A stretch of DNA of 64,000 bases, from assembly GCA_025738555.1 (NCBI GenBank), contig JAOVFP010000001.1, positions 2,418,001 to 2,482,000 on the forward strand. The letters are read 5' to 3'. Of the stretch, positions 46,330 through 57,646 are shown in pieces (within the stretch, counting starts at the first letter, position 1; each line of letters begins with the position of its first letter). The notes beneath the pieces were generated by a model. The model saw only the letters and a list, made by a program, of their open reading frames with translations. It was not told the origin of the DNA and ran no database searches. This stretch comes from Cyathus striatus. Its lineage: Eukaryota > Basidiomycota > Agaricomycetes > Agaricales > Nidulariaceae. Position numbers and translations under genes: made by a program.

Positions 46330-47095
46330 TGCAATTGCTCTTTTCCCATTGAGTGCAATTGCTCTGTCCTTTCCCCTACCCACATCATCCTTTCCCACAG
46401 TGGCATTACTGAGTGCTAACACTTGTTCTTCCTCTCCCCATGCTGTGTATGAGCACAAACACTCTCAGTTCCCCTCCCCTGCAATGTCTTTGAGTGCAAA
46501 CACTCTTTCCTCCTCTTCCCCATGCCATATCTGAGCACAAACACTCTCAGTTCCCCCCCCTGCAATGTCTTCAAGCACAAATGCTCATTCTTCCCCTCCC
46601 TACACTGTGTCTGAGCACAAATACTTCTTGTTCCCCACCCCCCACAACATCTTCAAGCACAAATGCTCATTCATCACCTCCACATGTTGTGTCTGAGTGT
46701 AAATGCTCCTTGTTCCCCTCCCCCTGCAACATCTTCAAGTGCAAATGCTTGTTCCTGCCCTCCCCACACCATGTCTGAGTGCAAACACTCTTTGTTCCCC
46801 ACCCCCACAACATCTTTGAGTGCAAACACTCATTCCTCCCCTCCCTACATCATGTCTGAGTGCAAACACTCTTCATTTCCCACACCCCACAATGTCTTCA
46901 ATCCCCAGGCCATATCTGAGTGCAAATGCTCTTGGTTCCCCTCCCCCCACAACATCTTCAAGTGCAAACACTCATTCCTCCCCTCCCCACACTGTGTCTG
47001 AGCATGCCTGAGTGCAAACTCTCTGTCCTTCCCCCTCCTTGATGTCTGAGTGCAAACACTCACATCAACTTTCCCCCCCACAGCACTCCCTTCAT
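46330..47095. repeat. Iteron array GAGTGCAAATGCTC/GAGCACAAACACTC in V2
   Basis: Same array as in V1, with cores every 45-60 bases between CCTCCCC tracts. Many cores here have lost perfect symmetry (GAGTGCAAACACTC). Reading frames across it are artefacts. Confidence 0.8.
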
Positions 47096-47315
47096 AAGTG
47101 TCAGCCAATATTTTCAAAAAAAGCCTAGGATAATTGATTGCCTCAATCATGCAAGCCAGGCTTTTTTTGAGTGCCTATCTTTGTATGGGTATTAGTTTTT
47201 TAGTGATCAAAAACAATCATTGTTCTATTCTAATTGAATATTACTACTAATCTATTGGTGATCATAAACAATCATTGGTTCATTCTAATTGAATATTACT
47301 ATTAATCTATTGGTG

Positions 47316-48090
47316 TGTTATATCCATGTCTGGATATACCTTGCTGATGTTACCGAAGGTTCCCACATGACTGTTGAACATACCCAGTTTGTTTCTGGAA
47401 TGTACCTGCTATAGGTTTGCACTTCCCAATGTTCCCGTCCAGGGACATGCCCAGAGCCCATCGGGTTTTCTATCAGGTATCCTGGATATGTAGTTTCTCT
47501 TATGATGGCCTCACCATGTCATCATTATATTACTCCTCTCTTCCATTCCTACTTGTATGTTTCATTATGGCCTTTGTAGATTAATTCCTTATTCTTCATT
47601 CTGAGTGTGTCATTTGCGCCCCTACTCCGCTTTGCCCAGCTTTTATATTCTACCTATCCCTTTGACTTACTCTTAGTATTATACTTCTACATTTGCACCT
47701 ACAGGTTCCTACTTAGTATAAGTAGTCTTCCAGATGTAATAGGTAGTCCTCAGTATTCATATAAACCTCATACACTTCTTCCTACTTCTAAGTTCCGAAA
47801 CCTGCTCCAGGTTTTCCTTCAGGTTTCTCTCCTGCTGCCTAGTGTAGTGGCAAAGCCTTCTCTTATACTCTGAAACATCTTCCTTTGTTGAATATTGTCT
47901 TCCTCGAAATACAAACCATTCCCTGGGGATATCCAAGCAGTGCAGCACATACACTGAAGCTACAGTTCTTTTCTGCCTCCCATTCTATGTTCTGCACCCA
48001 TACTCACTTTGGGTTCTTGTTATAGTTCTCCCATGCCTTCCAGGCATCTTTGCATTCATTTCCCAGTAGGAAGGGAATTGGTACATAACA
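47316..48090 (+). mobile_element. Solo LTR, 775 bp, TSD TGGTG
   Basis: TGTTATATCC...GTACATAACA with perfect TGGTG duplications (47311-47315 and 48091-48095). Same family as 10125-10879; the two differ at many positions, including a small insertion. It interrupts the GATCATAAACAATCATTGG repeats of V2. Confidence 0.92.
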
Positions 48091-48801
48091 TGGTGATCAT
48101 AAACAATCATTGGTTCATTCTAGTTGAATATTATTATTAATTTATTGGTGATCATAAACAATCATTGGTTCATTCTAGTTGAATACTACTATTAATTTAT
48201 TGATGATCATAAACAATCATTGGCTCAATCCAATTGAATATTACTACTAATTTATTAGTGATTATAAACAATTATATAGAATACTAATTGGATATTGCAT
48301 CAGTTGGTCATGCTATTTGAGCATGTCACATGTGTCACAGGTTCGCACACTTCGGTATTTCACATGCATCACACTACTTTCTTGTGCCTGACAGATTTCA
48401 AGCAGATCACTATTTTCCCATGCTTCACATTACTTTCCTGTGCCTGAAATATTTCTTGCATGTCACATTTGTCACAGTTTCATGCCACAGGTTCGCATGC
48501 TTCAGTATTTCACATGCTTCCCATTACTTTTGCACACTTCCCATTACTTTTGTATGCTTCCTATTACTTTCACATGCTTCACACTACTTTCCTACACTGT
48601 ACACATTTCTTGCATGTCACAATTTCCACACTATTCACAAATGTCACACTATGCACATGTGTCACACTATTTCCATGCATGCCACACTATTCACACATAT
48701 CATGCTATCCATGCATGTCACACTATTTACACATGTGTCATGCTATGCACGCATGTCATGCTATTCACACATGTCACACTATTCACACACATCATGCTAT
48801 T

Positions 48802-49017
48802 CACATGTGTCATGCTATTCACATGTGTCATGCTATTCACATGTGTCATGCTATTCACATGTGTCATGCTATTCACATGTGTCATGCTATTCACATGTGT
48901 CATGCTATTCACATGTGTCATGCTATTCACATGTGTCATGCTATTCACATGTGTCATGCTATTCACATGTGTCATGCTATTCACATGTGTCATGCTATTC
49001 ACATGTGTCATGCTATG
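48802..49017. repeat. 12 tandem copies of an 18-bp unit CACATGTGTCATGCTATT
   Basis: The units are identical except the last base of the final copy. Each contains the palindrome CACATGTG. The surrounding 48600-49170 has diverged relatives. Because 18 is a multiple of 3 and the unit has no stop, every frame is open for hundreds of bases. The opposite arm (51000-51370) has only diverged units. Confidence 0.95.
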
Positions 49018-49176
49018 CACATGTGTCACACTATTTATACAACTATCCTGCTGTTCATGTTCATTACAATATTTATGCATGTCATGTTATTCACATGTGT
49101 CACACTGTTCATGCACATCACACTATTTGCACATCACTCTTTCTTGTGCATTACACTATGTATTAATGCATATCAT

Positions 49177-50209
49177 CTGTATGTGTCACTCCCACACATG
49201 TCTCAACTGACTATCAACTGACTCTCATATAAGTATTGAGAGTCTCACCTGACTCTTGTCTGACTCTCAACTAAGTCTCAGAAGTCAGGTTAGACTCTCA
49301 TCTGACTGTCATTTGACTCTCAACTGAGTCTCAAGAGTCAACTGAGAGTCTCATTAGAGTCAGTTGAGACTTGAAATTAGTATTGGGCTTAGCTTGGATT
49401 CTTACCTGACTCTTACCTGACTCTCACCTAACTCCATGTGTGACATGTTGGAAAATGTTGAAAAAAGCGTGACATGTGTGACAAGCGTGGGAAAAGTGTG
49501 ACATGTTTGGAAAACTATCACATATCATAACCATCACACTTGCCACACTTTTTCCATGCTTGTCACACATGTCACGCTTTTTTCAACATTTTCCAACATA
49601 TCACACTTTCACACACATGTGTAACAATAGAGTCTAGGTATGGCTTAGTTTCCCAGCATGTCATACTTTTTCCAACATGTCACACTTTTTCCAACATTTT
49701 CCAGCATGTCACACATGTCACGCTTTTTCCAGCTATTTCCAACATGTTATGCTTTTCCCAACATTTTCCAACATGTCACACATTTTCCAACATGTCACAC
49801 ATTTTCCAACATTTTCCAGCATGTCACGCTATTTCCAACATGTCACACATGTCACGCTTTTCCTACATTTTCCAACATGTCATGCTTTTTCTCTTGTCAC
49901 ATTGATCACCAATAATGTATTGACAACTTGCTTATTCAACAAACAACTATCACTGATAGTCTAATGAGAGTCCTATCAATCTAGTCTCAGATTACTATTG
50001 AGACATGAGTGAGAGAGTTTTCAGTTTTGTGAAAATTTATCATCTAACTCTCACCTGACTCTCACCTAACTCTCATCTGACTGTCATTTCAGGCTAAAAA
50101 TCTCAATCTACTCTCACCTGACTCTCAATCTACTCTCAGAGAGTCTCTACTGACTATCAACTGACTCTCTGATAGTCAGTTGAAACATGTGGCTAAGTGT
50201 ATCAACCTC
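49177..50209 (-). mobile_element. V3: 1.0-kb non-autonomous V element, 8-bp TSD CATATCAT
   Basis: On the minus strand it begins GAGGTTGATACACTTAGCC and ends GGGAGTGACACATACAG, exactly the V termini, flanked by CATATCAT (49169-49176 and 50210-50217). GAGAGTCAG repeats lie at both ends. The centre is a TTTTCCAACATGTCACGC array like that of family Y. The empty site is preserved in the other arm of V2 near 50980. Confidence 0.92.
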
Positions 50210-50309
50210 CATATCATGCAGTATTCACATTGTACTTTCATGCCTGTTACTCAACTTTCACTTGTCATGCTATTCACACACAAGTTCATGCTGTTAACAT
50301 GATATGGAC

Positions 50310-50885
50310 ATTATGCTCAGAAATGTATATGAATATTAAAAAAACCATATATTACATATCATGGAAGTGAATACATATAGCAGCACAGAAGTGAAACTGA
50401 TTGTGACACAATATCAATAGGAGTGATAGTCATTTTCATTAATTCTCTGTCTTAATAAAACAAAGAAAACTGTTGTGTAGTCATATATAGTAAGCAGATA
50501 TGTGCCTCAAAAATATGTGTTGAAGATATTAGAATAACCAATAGTATGATGCAAGAAACATAGTCATGTAATAACTTGTGAAATCACATATCTTTTTTTG
50601 TCTAGTTGTTAATATTTCCAAAATCATCATTATCTCTCATATCCAGACTTGATTGTAAAACATCTCATATCATGCATTTCAAATTTTCATACTCTGTCAA
50701 AGCTCCAACTGTATACACATTCTACATGATACAGAGTTAATTTCCACTCCCATAACTTTCTAATTATCATATTTTGTATTACACCCTCCAATTTTACTAG
50801 TACACATTTAAATACTTACTATGCTTTAGACACTTGTTCATTATTAGAGATAATTCTTATGCATCACACATTCAGTGATAAGAAT
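50310..50885. other. Loop of the V2 foldback, inverted relative to V1
   Basis: The unique loop resembles the V1 loop (about 28200-28400) but in reverse complement: the GATATTGTGTCACAATC stretch reads forward in V1 and backward here at 50398-50414. No gene is recognised. Confidence 0.75.
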
Positions 50886-50889
50886 GATA

Positions 50890-52006
50890 AGTCCATATCA
50901 TGTCAACAGCATGAACTTGTGTGTGAATAGCATGACAAGTGAAAGGTGAGTAACAGGCATGAAAGTACAATGTGAATACTGCATAACATGCATTAATACA
51001 TAGTGTGATGTGCATTAACAGTGACACATGAAATAGTATAACATGCATGAATATTGTGATGCATATGAACAGCATGCCACACATGAACAGCAGGACAGGC
51101 ATGTAAATAGTGTGACATGCATGAATAGCGTGACACATGTGAATAGTGTGACATGTGTGAATAGCATGACACACATGGAAATAGTGTGACATGCATGAAT
51201 AGCGTGACACATGTGAATAGTGTGACATGTGTGAATAGCATGACACACATGGAAATAGTGTGACATGCATGCATAGTGTCACACATGTGAATAGCATGAC
51301 ATGCATGTATAGTGTGACATGCATGTATAGCATGACACATGTGTAAATAGTGTGATGCAGTGAATAGCATGACATGCCTGAAAATTGTGATGCACAAGAA
51401 ATGTGTACAGCACAGGAAAGTAGTGTGAAGTGTGTGAAAGTAATGGGAAGCATATGAAATACTGAAGCACATGAACCTGTGGCATGAAACTGTGACAAAT
51501 GTGACATGCGAGAAATATTTCAGGCACAGGAAAGTAACGTGAAGCGTGGGAAAATAGTAATCTGCTTGAAATCTGTCAGGCATGGGAAAGTAGTGTGATG
51601 CGTGCGAAATACCGAAGCGTGCGAACCTGTGACACATGTGACATGCTCAAATAGCGTGACCAACTGATGCAATATCCAATTAGTATTCTATATGATTGTT
51701 TATAATTACTAATAAATTAGTAGTAATATTCAATTGGATTGAGCCAATGATTGTTTATGATCATCAATAAATTAATAGTAGTATTCAACTAGAATGAACC
51801 AATGATTGTTTATGATCACCAATAAATTAATAATAATATTCAACTAGAATGAACCAATGATTGTTTATGATCACCAATAGATTAGTAGTAATATTCAATT
51901 AGAATAAAACAATGATTGTTTTTGATCACTAAAAGACTAATACCCATACAAAGATAGGCACTCAATAAAAGCTTGGCTTGCATGATTGAGGCAATCAATT
52001 ATCCTA
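50890..52006. repeat. Right foldback arm of V2
   Basis: Reverse complement of the left arm: GACACATGTGAATAGTGTGAC-type units (50990-51660), then CCAATGATTGTTTATGATCA repeats (51700-51930), then the sequence around CTTGGCTTGCATGATTGAGG, cut off at 52006 by a Z element. Confidence 0.85.
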
Positions 52007-52561
52007 GAGCTCTTTACACTTAGCCATGTGTTCTGTATGGAATTTTCGGATTCTGAATCTGCACAGATTTTTTCATTTTGGGTCTGCAGATTCTGCACAG
52101 ATTCCAAAAATTCCATATGGATTACACAGAATTCCTCAGAATTCTGCATTACAGACCTGAAAATTCTGTACAGAATCTGTACAGAATCTTATTATACTTA
52201 TTTCCTTGTGCATGACACTCTGCATTAAGTGTGACACTATGCATTGAGTGTGATACTAGGTGTTGAGTGTGACACTATGCATTGAGTGTGATACTAGGTA
52301 TTGAGTGTGACACTATACATTAAGCATGACACTAAGTGTTGAGTGTGATACTAGGTGTTGAGTGTGACACTATGCATTAAGTGTGACACTATACATTAAG
52401 TGTAACACTAAGTGTTGAGTGTGATACTAGGTGTTGAGTGTGACACTATATGTTAAATGTGACACTATGCATTAAGCATGACACTATGCATTGAGTGTGA
52501 CACTATGTGTTGAGTGTGATACTATATGTTAAATGTGACACTATGCATTAAGTGTGACACT
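52007..52561 (+). mobile_element. Z2: left part of a Z element, truncated
   Basis: It begins GAGCTCTTTACACTTAGCC, continues with CTGCACAGATT-type repeats and then about 15 units of GTGTGACACTATGCATTGA. The right terminus is missing; an LTR-like fragment follows directly. Confidence 0.82.
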
Positions 52562-52777
52562 GTCATGACCATGCCCCTAGCCTGACTTGGCGGCAGAGTA
52601 TGAGAGGATGACTATGGAGAAATGAAGATAAGTACTAGATGAAATGGAGAACAAGAACTCAGGGGGTAGGACTTTGGCTTCAGCTTATGTGCTGTGCCCC
52701 TGGGATTCCTGGTCCTGTATTTCAGAGTAAGGGCAAGCCCTTCGGAGAAGATGAGAGGCAAGGAGACTTGTAACACC
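52562..52777 (-). mobile_element. LTR-like fragment
   Basis: On the minus strand it begins TGTTACAAGTC and ends GGTCATGACA. Its centre matches the solo LTRs at 10125 and 47316 around a CAGCACATAAGCTGAAGCC motif. Much shorter than they are, with no flanking duplication, so a deleted or divergent copy. Confidence 0.5.
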
Positions 52778-53850
52778 CTGATACATAATTTATGCAACCA
52801 GAAGGACCATTTTGAGTTTGCTAAACATGTGGAATTTTATTGCCCAAGCAAAAATGTTAGTAATATGAATGTTACAAAACCTTGAAATCTTAAGCAATGA
52901 ATTGTGTGATTAGGAGTAATCAGGATGAAGCAGTTGGTGGTCCCCCCAATAATCAAACTGCTATTTCATCATTCTTCTGCACACCTCTTCACAAAGTCAG
53001 TTATATAGTTCATATATTAATGCTTTATGATATTTATAATACTCTATAGGATGACTTATTATGATCAGTGGAAGACTGCTGATGTTATAGAAATTAGTAC
53101 TATTCAGAGTCTCTCAAAGTTTAGAGCAGACTCCAGTGGGGGGTTTATATTTAACATATTCAACCTTGTTGTTCAAAATGAGGATGATGAAATTACTCAA
53201 ATCCCTAAGGATAGCAACCTTGAATCTCACCTTCCTGAAGAAGGTTACATGTTTAACATCTTCATTTTCTGTGGTGAGGTACATTTTATCATTGTCAATT
53301 AATGTGGTATCCTTATGTTTTCAGTAGACAAATCTATGGAATATTGGACCACACATAAACTCATTTGAGTTTTCTTGTTAGTCTCCCTCTGATAACTTTA
53401 TTCTTGATAACTATGAAGTTATTCACTATTTCATAGAGCAGTGCAAAACCAATTGTCCCATTGCTTACTTTGATATGAGCCAAGTCTACTCCAATTCATT
53501 TCGCATTTCTTTGATATTATGGATATAGATAGCGCATGTCTGCACAGTAATAACGACTCTACATTCACATTTTATGGCTGTCTTGTTTAGGTTCTATTAA
53601 TAATATTGTCTGCCTCTTCCCCAGTACACAGAAATTAGGATTCCTTCTCTATATCACACTCACACCTTTTGTATTTCTACAGACATATTACATTGTGATA
53701 TAATGGTTACATGCACTATATTGCATGCTCTATATCACTGTGTATTGTACATGATACATGTTTATTTAATATTCTTCTATGTTTTGTAGAATTTCCTAGA
53801 TTCTGAGGATGGTATGATACAACCAGCAGTTATTGCTTGACTCCTTTGTC
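52778..53850 (+). other. Possible gene relic with plausible introns
   Basis: A plus-strand frame (53042-53275) from an MTYYDQWKTADVIE segment ends at a good donor (GTGAGGTAC). After an acceptor near 53383 it could continue as SPSDNFILDNYEVIHYFIEQ until about 53520. The protein is unrecognised and stops follow. It may be a decayed host or transposon gene. Confidence 0.3.
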
Positions 53851-53878
53851 TTTTCACATACTTATACCCATGTTTCCT

Positions 53879-56475
53879 ATGTATAAAATGAGCTACTATA
53901 CATAACATTGGCACATCCAGTTCAAGTGCTACGAAATAGGCATTCTGTATCTCTTATATTCTGGAGATAGTACAATGTAAGTAGTAGTGTTCACTTGACT
54001 CTCTCGAATATTTGTGTACAAATATCCGTGTAGTATATGTACACAATGAGCTATTATACAGGACGTTCGCACATCTGATTCAAGCACTACAAAATAAGCA
54101 TTCCATATTTCCTATATTCAGGAAATATAGCAATAAAAGCAGCTGCTTTTACTCAAACATTGCATGTGCTAGCGTAAGAATACCAGTCCTGGCTATGTAC
54201 AAAATGAGCTATTACACAAGATTATTGTACATCTGCTTCAAGTGATATGAATTAATTCATTATATATTTATTCAAACTGTGAAATATGTAAGTATTAGTA
54301 AAACCTGTGGGTTGTGATACCCATGGGAATGGGTATGGGTTGAGCTCCAGACTCCCATGGGTTACCCATGACATTGCCTACTGTACAGTGGGCTAGCATT
54401 CATATAACCAACTTGCCATGAAAATTCCCTGAGTACAGTAGTTAGTTATACCTAGCAGAAAAAAAACAACTTGTGAATATAAACAATGTACTCAATTCCC
54501 TTCTGAACTGAATCATCTGTGTGCTCCTTCTTTCATAGCTCACTCAACTCTCCAGTTGCAGATCCCTTATGATTGTATATGCATGGTGAGTAGGCCAGGT
54601 AGTATGAGACTTGTATAATAGTGGTACAGAACATAGTGAGAATGGTTACACAAGACCAGTAGGATGACAAGTGAGAGTGCAGCAACATGAGAGACCAGTG
54701 TTTGCCTTAACCAGACTGCAGAAGCTGAGAAGAAACAGAGTAGTTCTACAAGTAATGTCTTTATAGCAAAAGGACAAAGTCCTACTAGATGGACAAACTA
54801 TGGGGGGTGGGGGGAGGCAAAGGGGAGGTGATGGAAAAGAGTGAGTTCAAAATTGTATGCTAGTTGAAAATTCAACATCATGCATGTGATACTGGTAACC
54901 AATACACAGTAGCAATAATTGTGACAATGATGTGTGCAGTCATGCAATAACTTTTACATCAACCTTCAATTATATAATCATCATACTTTCACAATAAGCT
55001 GCAAGCTCAACCCAAGCTACATCATCAGCTATCAACTACCTATAGTACAACTCAGGCAACCAACACTATGAGCTGAAGATGATGTTCTTATGATAGAGGC
55101 TTCACTATTGTGTATTCCCTACTGATATTCTTTCTGCTATGTTTTACACTGGATAGTATTGTCAACAGTCTGAAGTCAACCAAATCAAGTAATATATGTA
55201 GCATGTACTAGTACTTAGTTAACATTCCCACTACCTTTTAAGGTAAGTGGGTCTTAGGGGACTCTTGACATCCTGAAAAGGCAATTTTGAGATCTGACTT
55301 TGGGATCTCAACCTGATTGGCTCCTGCCACTATTGAAACCAAAACTATTCAAAATGTATTTAGTACACTTATGAATTGGACCACTATTTCAATCAATTGT
55401 TATCAATTGAAAATCCTACTACTATATAATCTTGTGTTGTATTTATTTCCCATCTTCCTTGCTTCTATCTTGAACTGTGTGTTATCTTTACTCCTCCCTC
55501 ATCTCTAATGAGCTAAAACCAATCCTCGTTTCACAATGTGTGTTGCATTCCTTTTGCTATTTAACTTGACTAACTTTCATAACTTACAGCCCTTCCATGT
55601 CTTCTTCACTATCTATCATAACTTCTTCCAACCTTCCTCTACATGCAACACCTGAATGTCTAACTTGACCCTGTACCTCTTGTAATTTGGTGCAATTATA
55701 GCTTCTTAAGCTTACTGCCTTGTTCATAAGCCATTAACCTATCTGTTTCATTCATGCTCTCTCTAACTTGCTCTTATTCTCTCTTCATCATTCTCAATCT
55801 TTTCCTGCTCTCTCTGCCTAGTTCATGTTCTCTCTGCCTGGTTTCTGGTCTCTTCTTCATTCTTAATCTCCCTGTCTAGTTTCTGGTCTCTATGCTTCAT
55901 TCCTGCTCTTTATAATTTGTTCCTACTCTAGCTACTTTATTTCTGATCTTTCAGTTTCATTCCAGCTCTCCCTGCTTTGTTACAGATTTTCCTACTTTGT
56001 TCCTTCTCTCTCTACTTTGATTCTACATTATTTGCTTCATTTATAAAATCTCCACATTGCTTTTGCCCATACTATACTACATATAAATAGTTGTACTCTA
56101 GTTCATTATAATTCAATGTTTATTGTTCTGAGTATACTAGACTTTCCTAGTACAATTCCCATGTCATTGCCTACCTGAAGATAGTATCTTACAGCTGCCA
56201 ATGTTAACTTGATTCAGCTGAGTGCTCACATATTGCAAGCCCTGTAATGTATGTACAAAACGAGCTATTGTACATAATATTTGCATGTCTGGTCTGAGTG
56301 CTACGACATATTTCATCTTATATTCTTTCTTATTCTAAAAATTGTAAATATTAGTAAAACCCACAGGTTGCAATACCCATGGGAACCCATACCCATTCTC
56401 ATGGGTATGGGTTAGCATGGGTACAGGTATGGGTCGAGCTCCAGATACCCATGGGTTACCCATGCTGTTGCCTAT
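53879..56475. repeat. Dispersed ~90-bp repeat and an ACCCATGGG-rich repeat
   Basis: A unit containing ATGTACA(A/C)AATGAGCTATTA and CAAG(T/C)(G/A)CTACGA is found near 53879, 54037, 54192 and 56248. Two of these are followed by a stretch of TAGTAAAACC and ACCCATGGGAATGGGTATGG with an inverted TCCCATGGGTTACCCATG (54300-54385 and 56350-56470). The pairs suggest copies of one small composite element. The remaining sequence is AT-rich with no recognised gene. Confidence 0.55.
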
Positions 56476-56934
56476 CAGCATCTGATATATTTCACTGTGT
56501 CCAATTATTATGCATCTTTGCAACAAATACCTTCCCAGTCAGAGTTAAAAATAAATGTATTACAAAATATACTCAATACCACTAATTCACATTCAGTATT
56601 AATACTTATTTTAAAATCTCTAAAATATTAATGAAGACAACTTATCATCCTTTTCTACTAAATATCTTTCTTCCATGTTAAACAACTATGTGGCTTAATG
56701 AGTCTGAATTGTCCAAGGTATTTCCATTTGCCTTATTTTAATCTCACATATCACAACCTGTTTCCTTCCAGACTTATGAACTTCATATCCACAAAATATA
56801 TGAGTTTTAATCTATTATATCAATTACTGTATTTTAAATTTGTATTATTAATAAGTATTCTCAATTCTCTTACTTGGCCCTATTGTTTATTTGGTAGGTA
56901 GTGGGTTTTGCTGCTAGATGGCCCTATTTTTTAT

Positions 56935-57575
56935 AAAATAGCTTTATGAGTAGGGGTTACTTGAGACAGCATAAAATAATTTAATAACAGTGATTAAATT
57001 GGTGTAAAAAAGCTTTGTAAGTAGGGGTTACTTGAGACAGAATGAAATAATTAAGGGGGGTGATTTAATTGATATAAAATAATTGTGTGCCCCCATATTA
57101 TAATATTATATCCTAGTCTTCACTAACAATAAGTAAATGAGTGCTAATGATAACTTCCCAATATTCCCTAAACCATCATTTCTTAGTACCCCCATAATAT
57201 ACTAATAATAACCCTAGTAAATGAGTGCCAATCATCACTGCTTAATATTCATCAAATGAGCATATTTGAGTGTCCCAATATTATACTTATATTATACCCT
57301 AGTAATCACTAACAATACACAAATGAGTGCCAATCATCACTCCCTAATATTCATCAAATGAGCACATTTGAGTGTACCTATATTATACTAATATTATATC
57401 CTAGTAGTCACTAACAATACACAAATGAGTGCTAATGATCACTCCCTAATATTCTTCAAATGATCACATTTGAGTGCCTCTATATTATACTAATATTATA
57501 TGCTAGTGATTACTAACAATACACAAATGAGTGCTAATGATCACTGCTTAATATTTACTAATACACACTACTTAA
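56935..57575. repeat. Tandem repeats: 2 x ~65 bp, then ~5 x 102 bp
   Basis: A GTAGGGGTTACTTGAGACAG block occurs twice (56952 and 57017). Then ATTATATCCTAGTAGTCACT...AATGAGTGCTAATGATCACT recurs at about 102-bp spacing (landmark near 57134, 57219, 57320, 57423 and 57524). Composition resembles the GATCA-rich block of the V foldback. It lies just downstream of the NLR gene stop. Confidence 0.75.
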
Positions 57576-57646
57576 TATTCACCAATACACCTTATATGCA
57601 TGGCATTCAAATTTTCAGGGCAGTTGGTGAAAATATTGGCTGACAC

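Larger units (their letters stand above)
42224..52006 (+). mobile_element. V2: truncated V element carrying five nested insertions
   Basis: It begins GAGGTTGATACACTTAGCC and follows V1 closely: GAGAGTCAG repeats, tRNA-like module, iterons, GTGTCAGCCAAT segment and the foldback arms. It ends inside the right arm at 52006, where a Z element begins, so the KDZ gene and right terminus are missing. Nested insertions are 42431-43025, 43129-44608, 44760-46187, 47316-48090 and 49177-50209, each recognisable by comparison with V1 or with the opposite arm. Confidence 0.85.

Noticed and set aside
48802..49017. CRISPR-like array
   Set aside because: The unit is perfectly tandem with no spacers, and the genome is eukaryotic.
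48330..49220. Open frames of 250-280 codons in all three plus frames, and others at 50872-51637 and 28498-29472
   Set aside because: They are generated by tandem units whose length is a multiple of three and which lack stops; all frames are open, composition is Cys/His/Met-biased, and there are no introns or start contexts.
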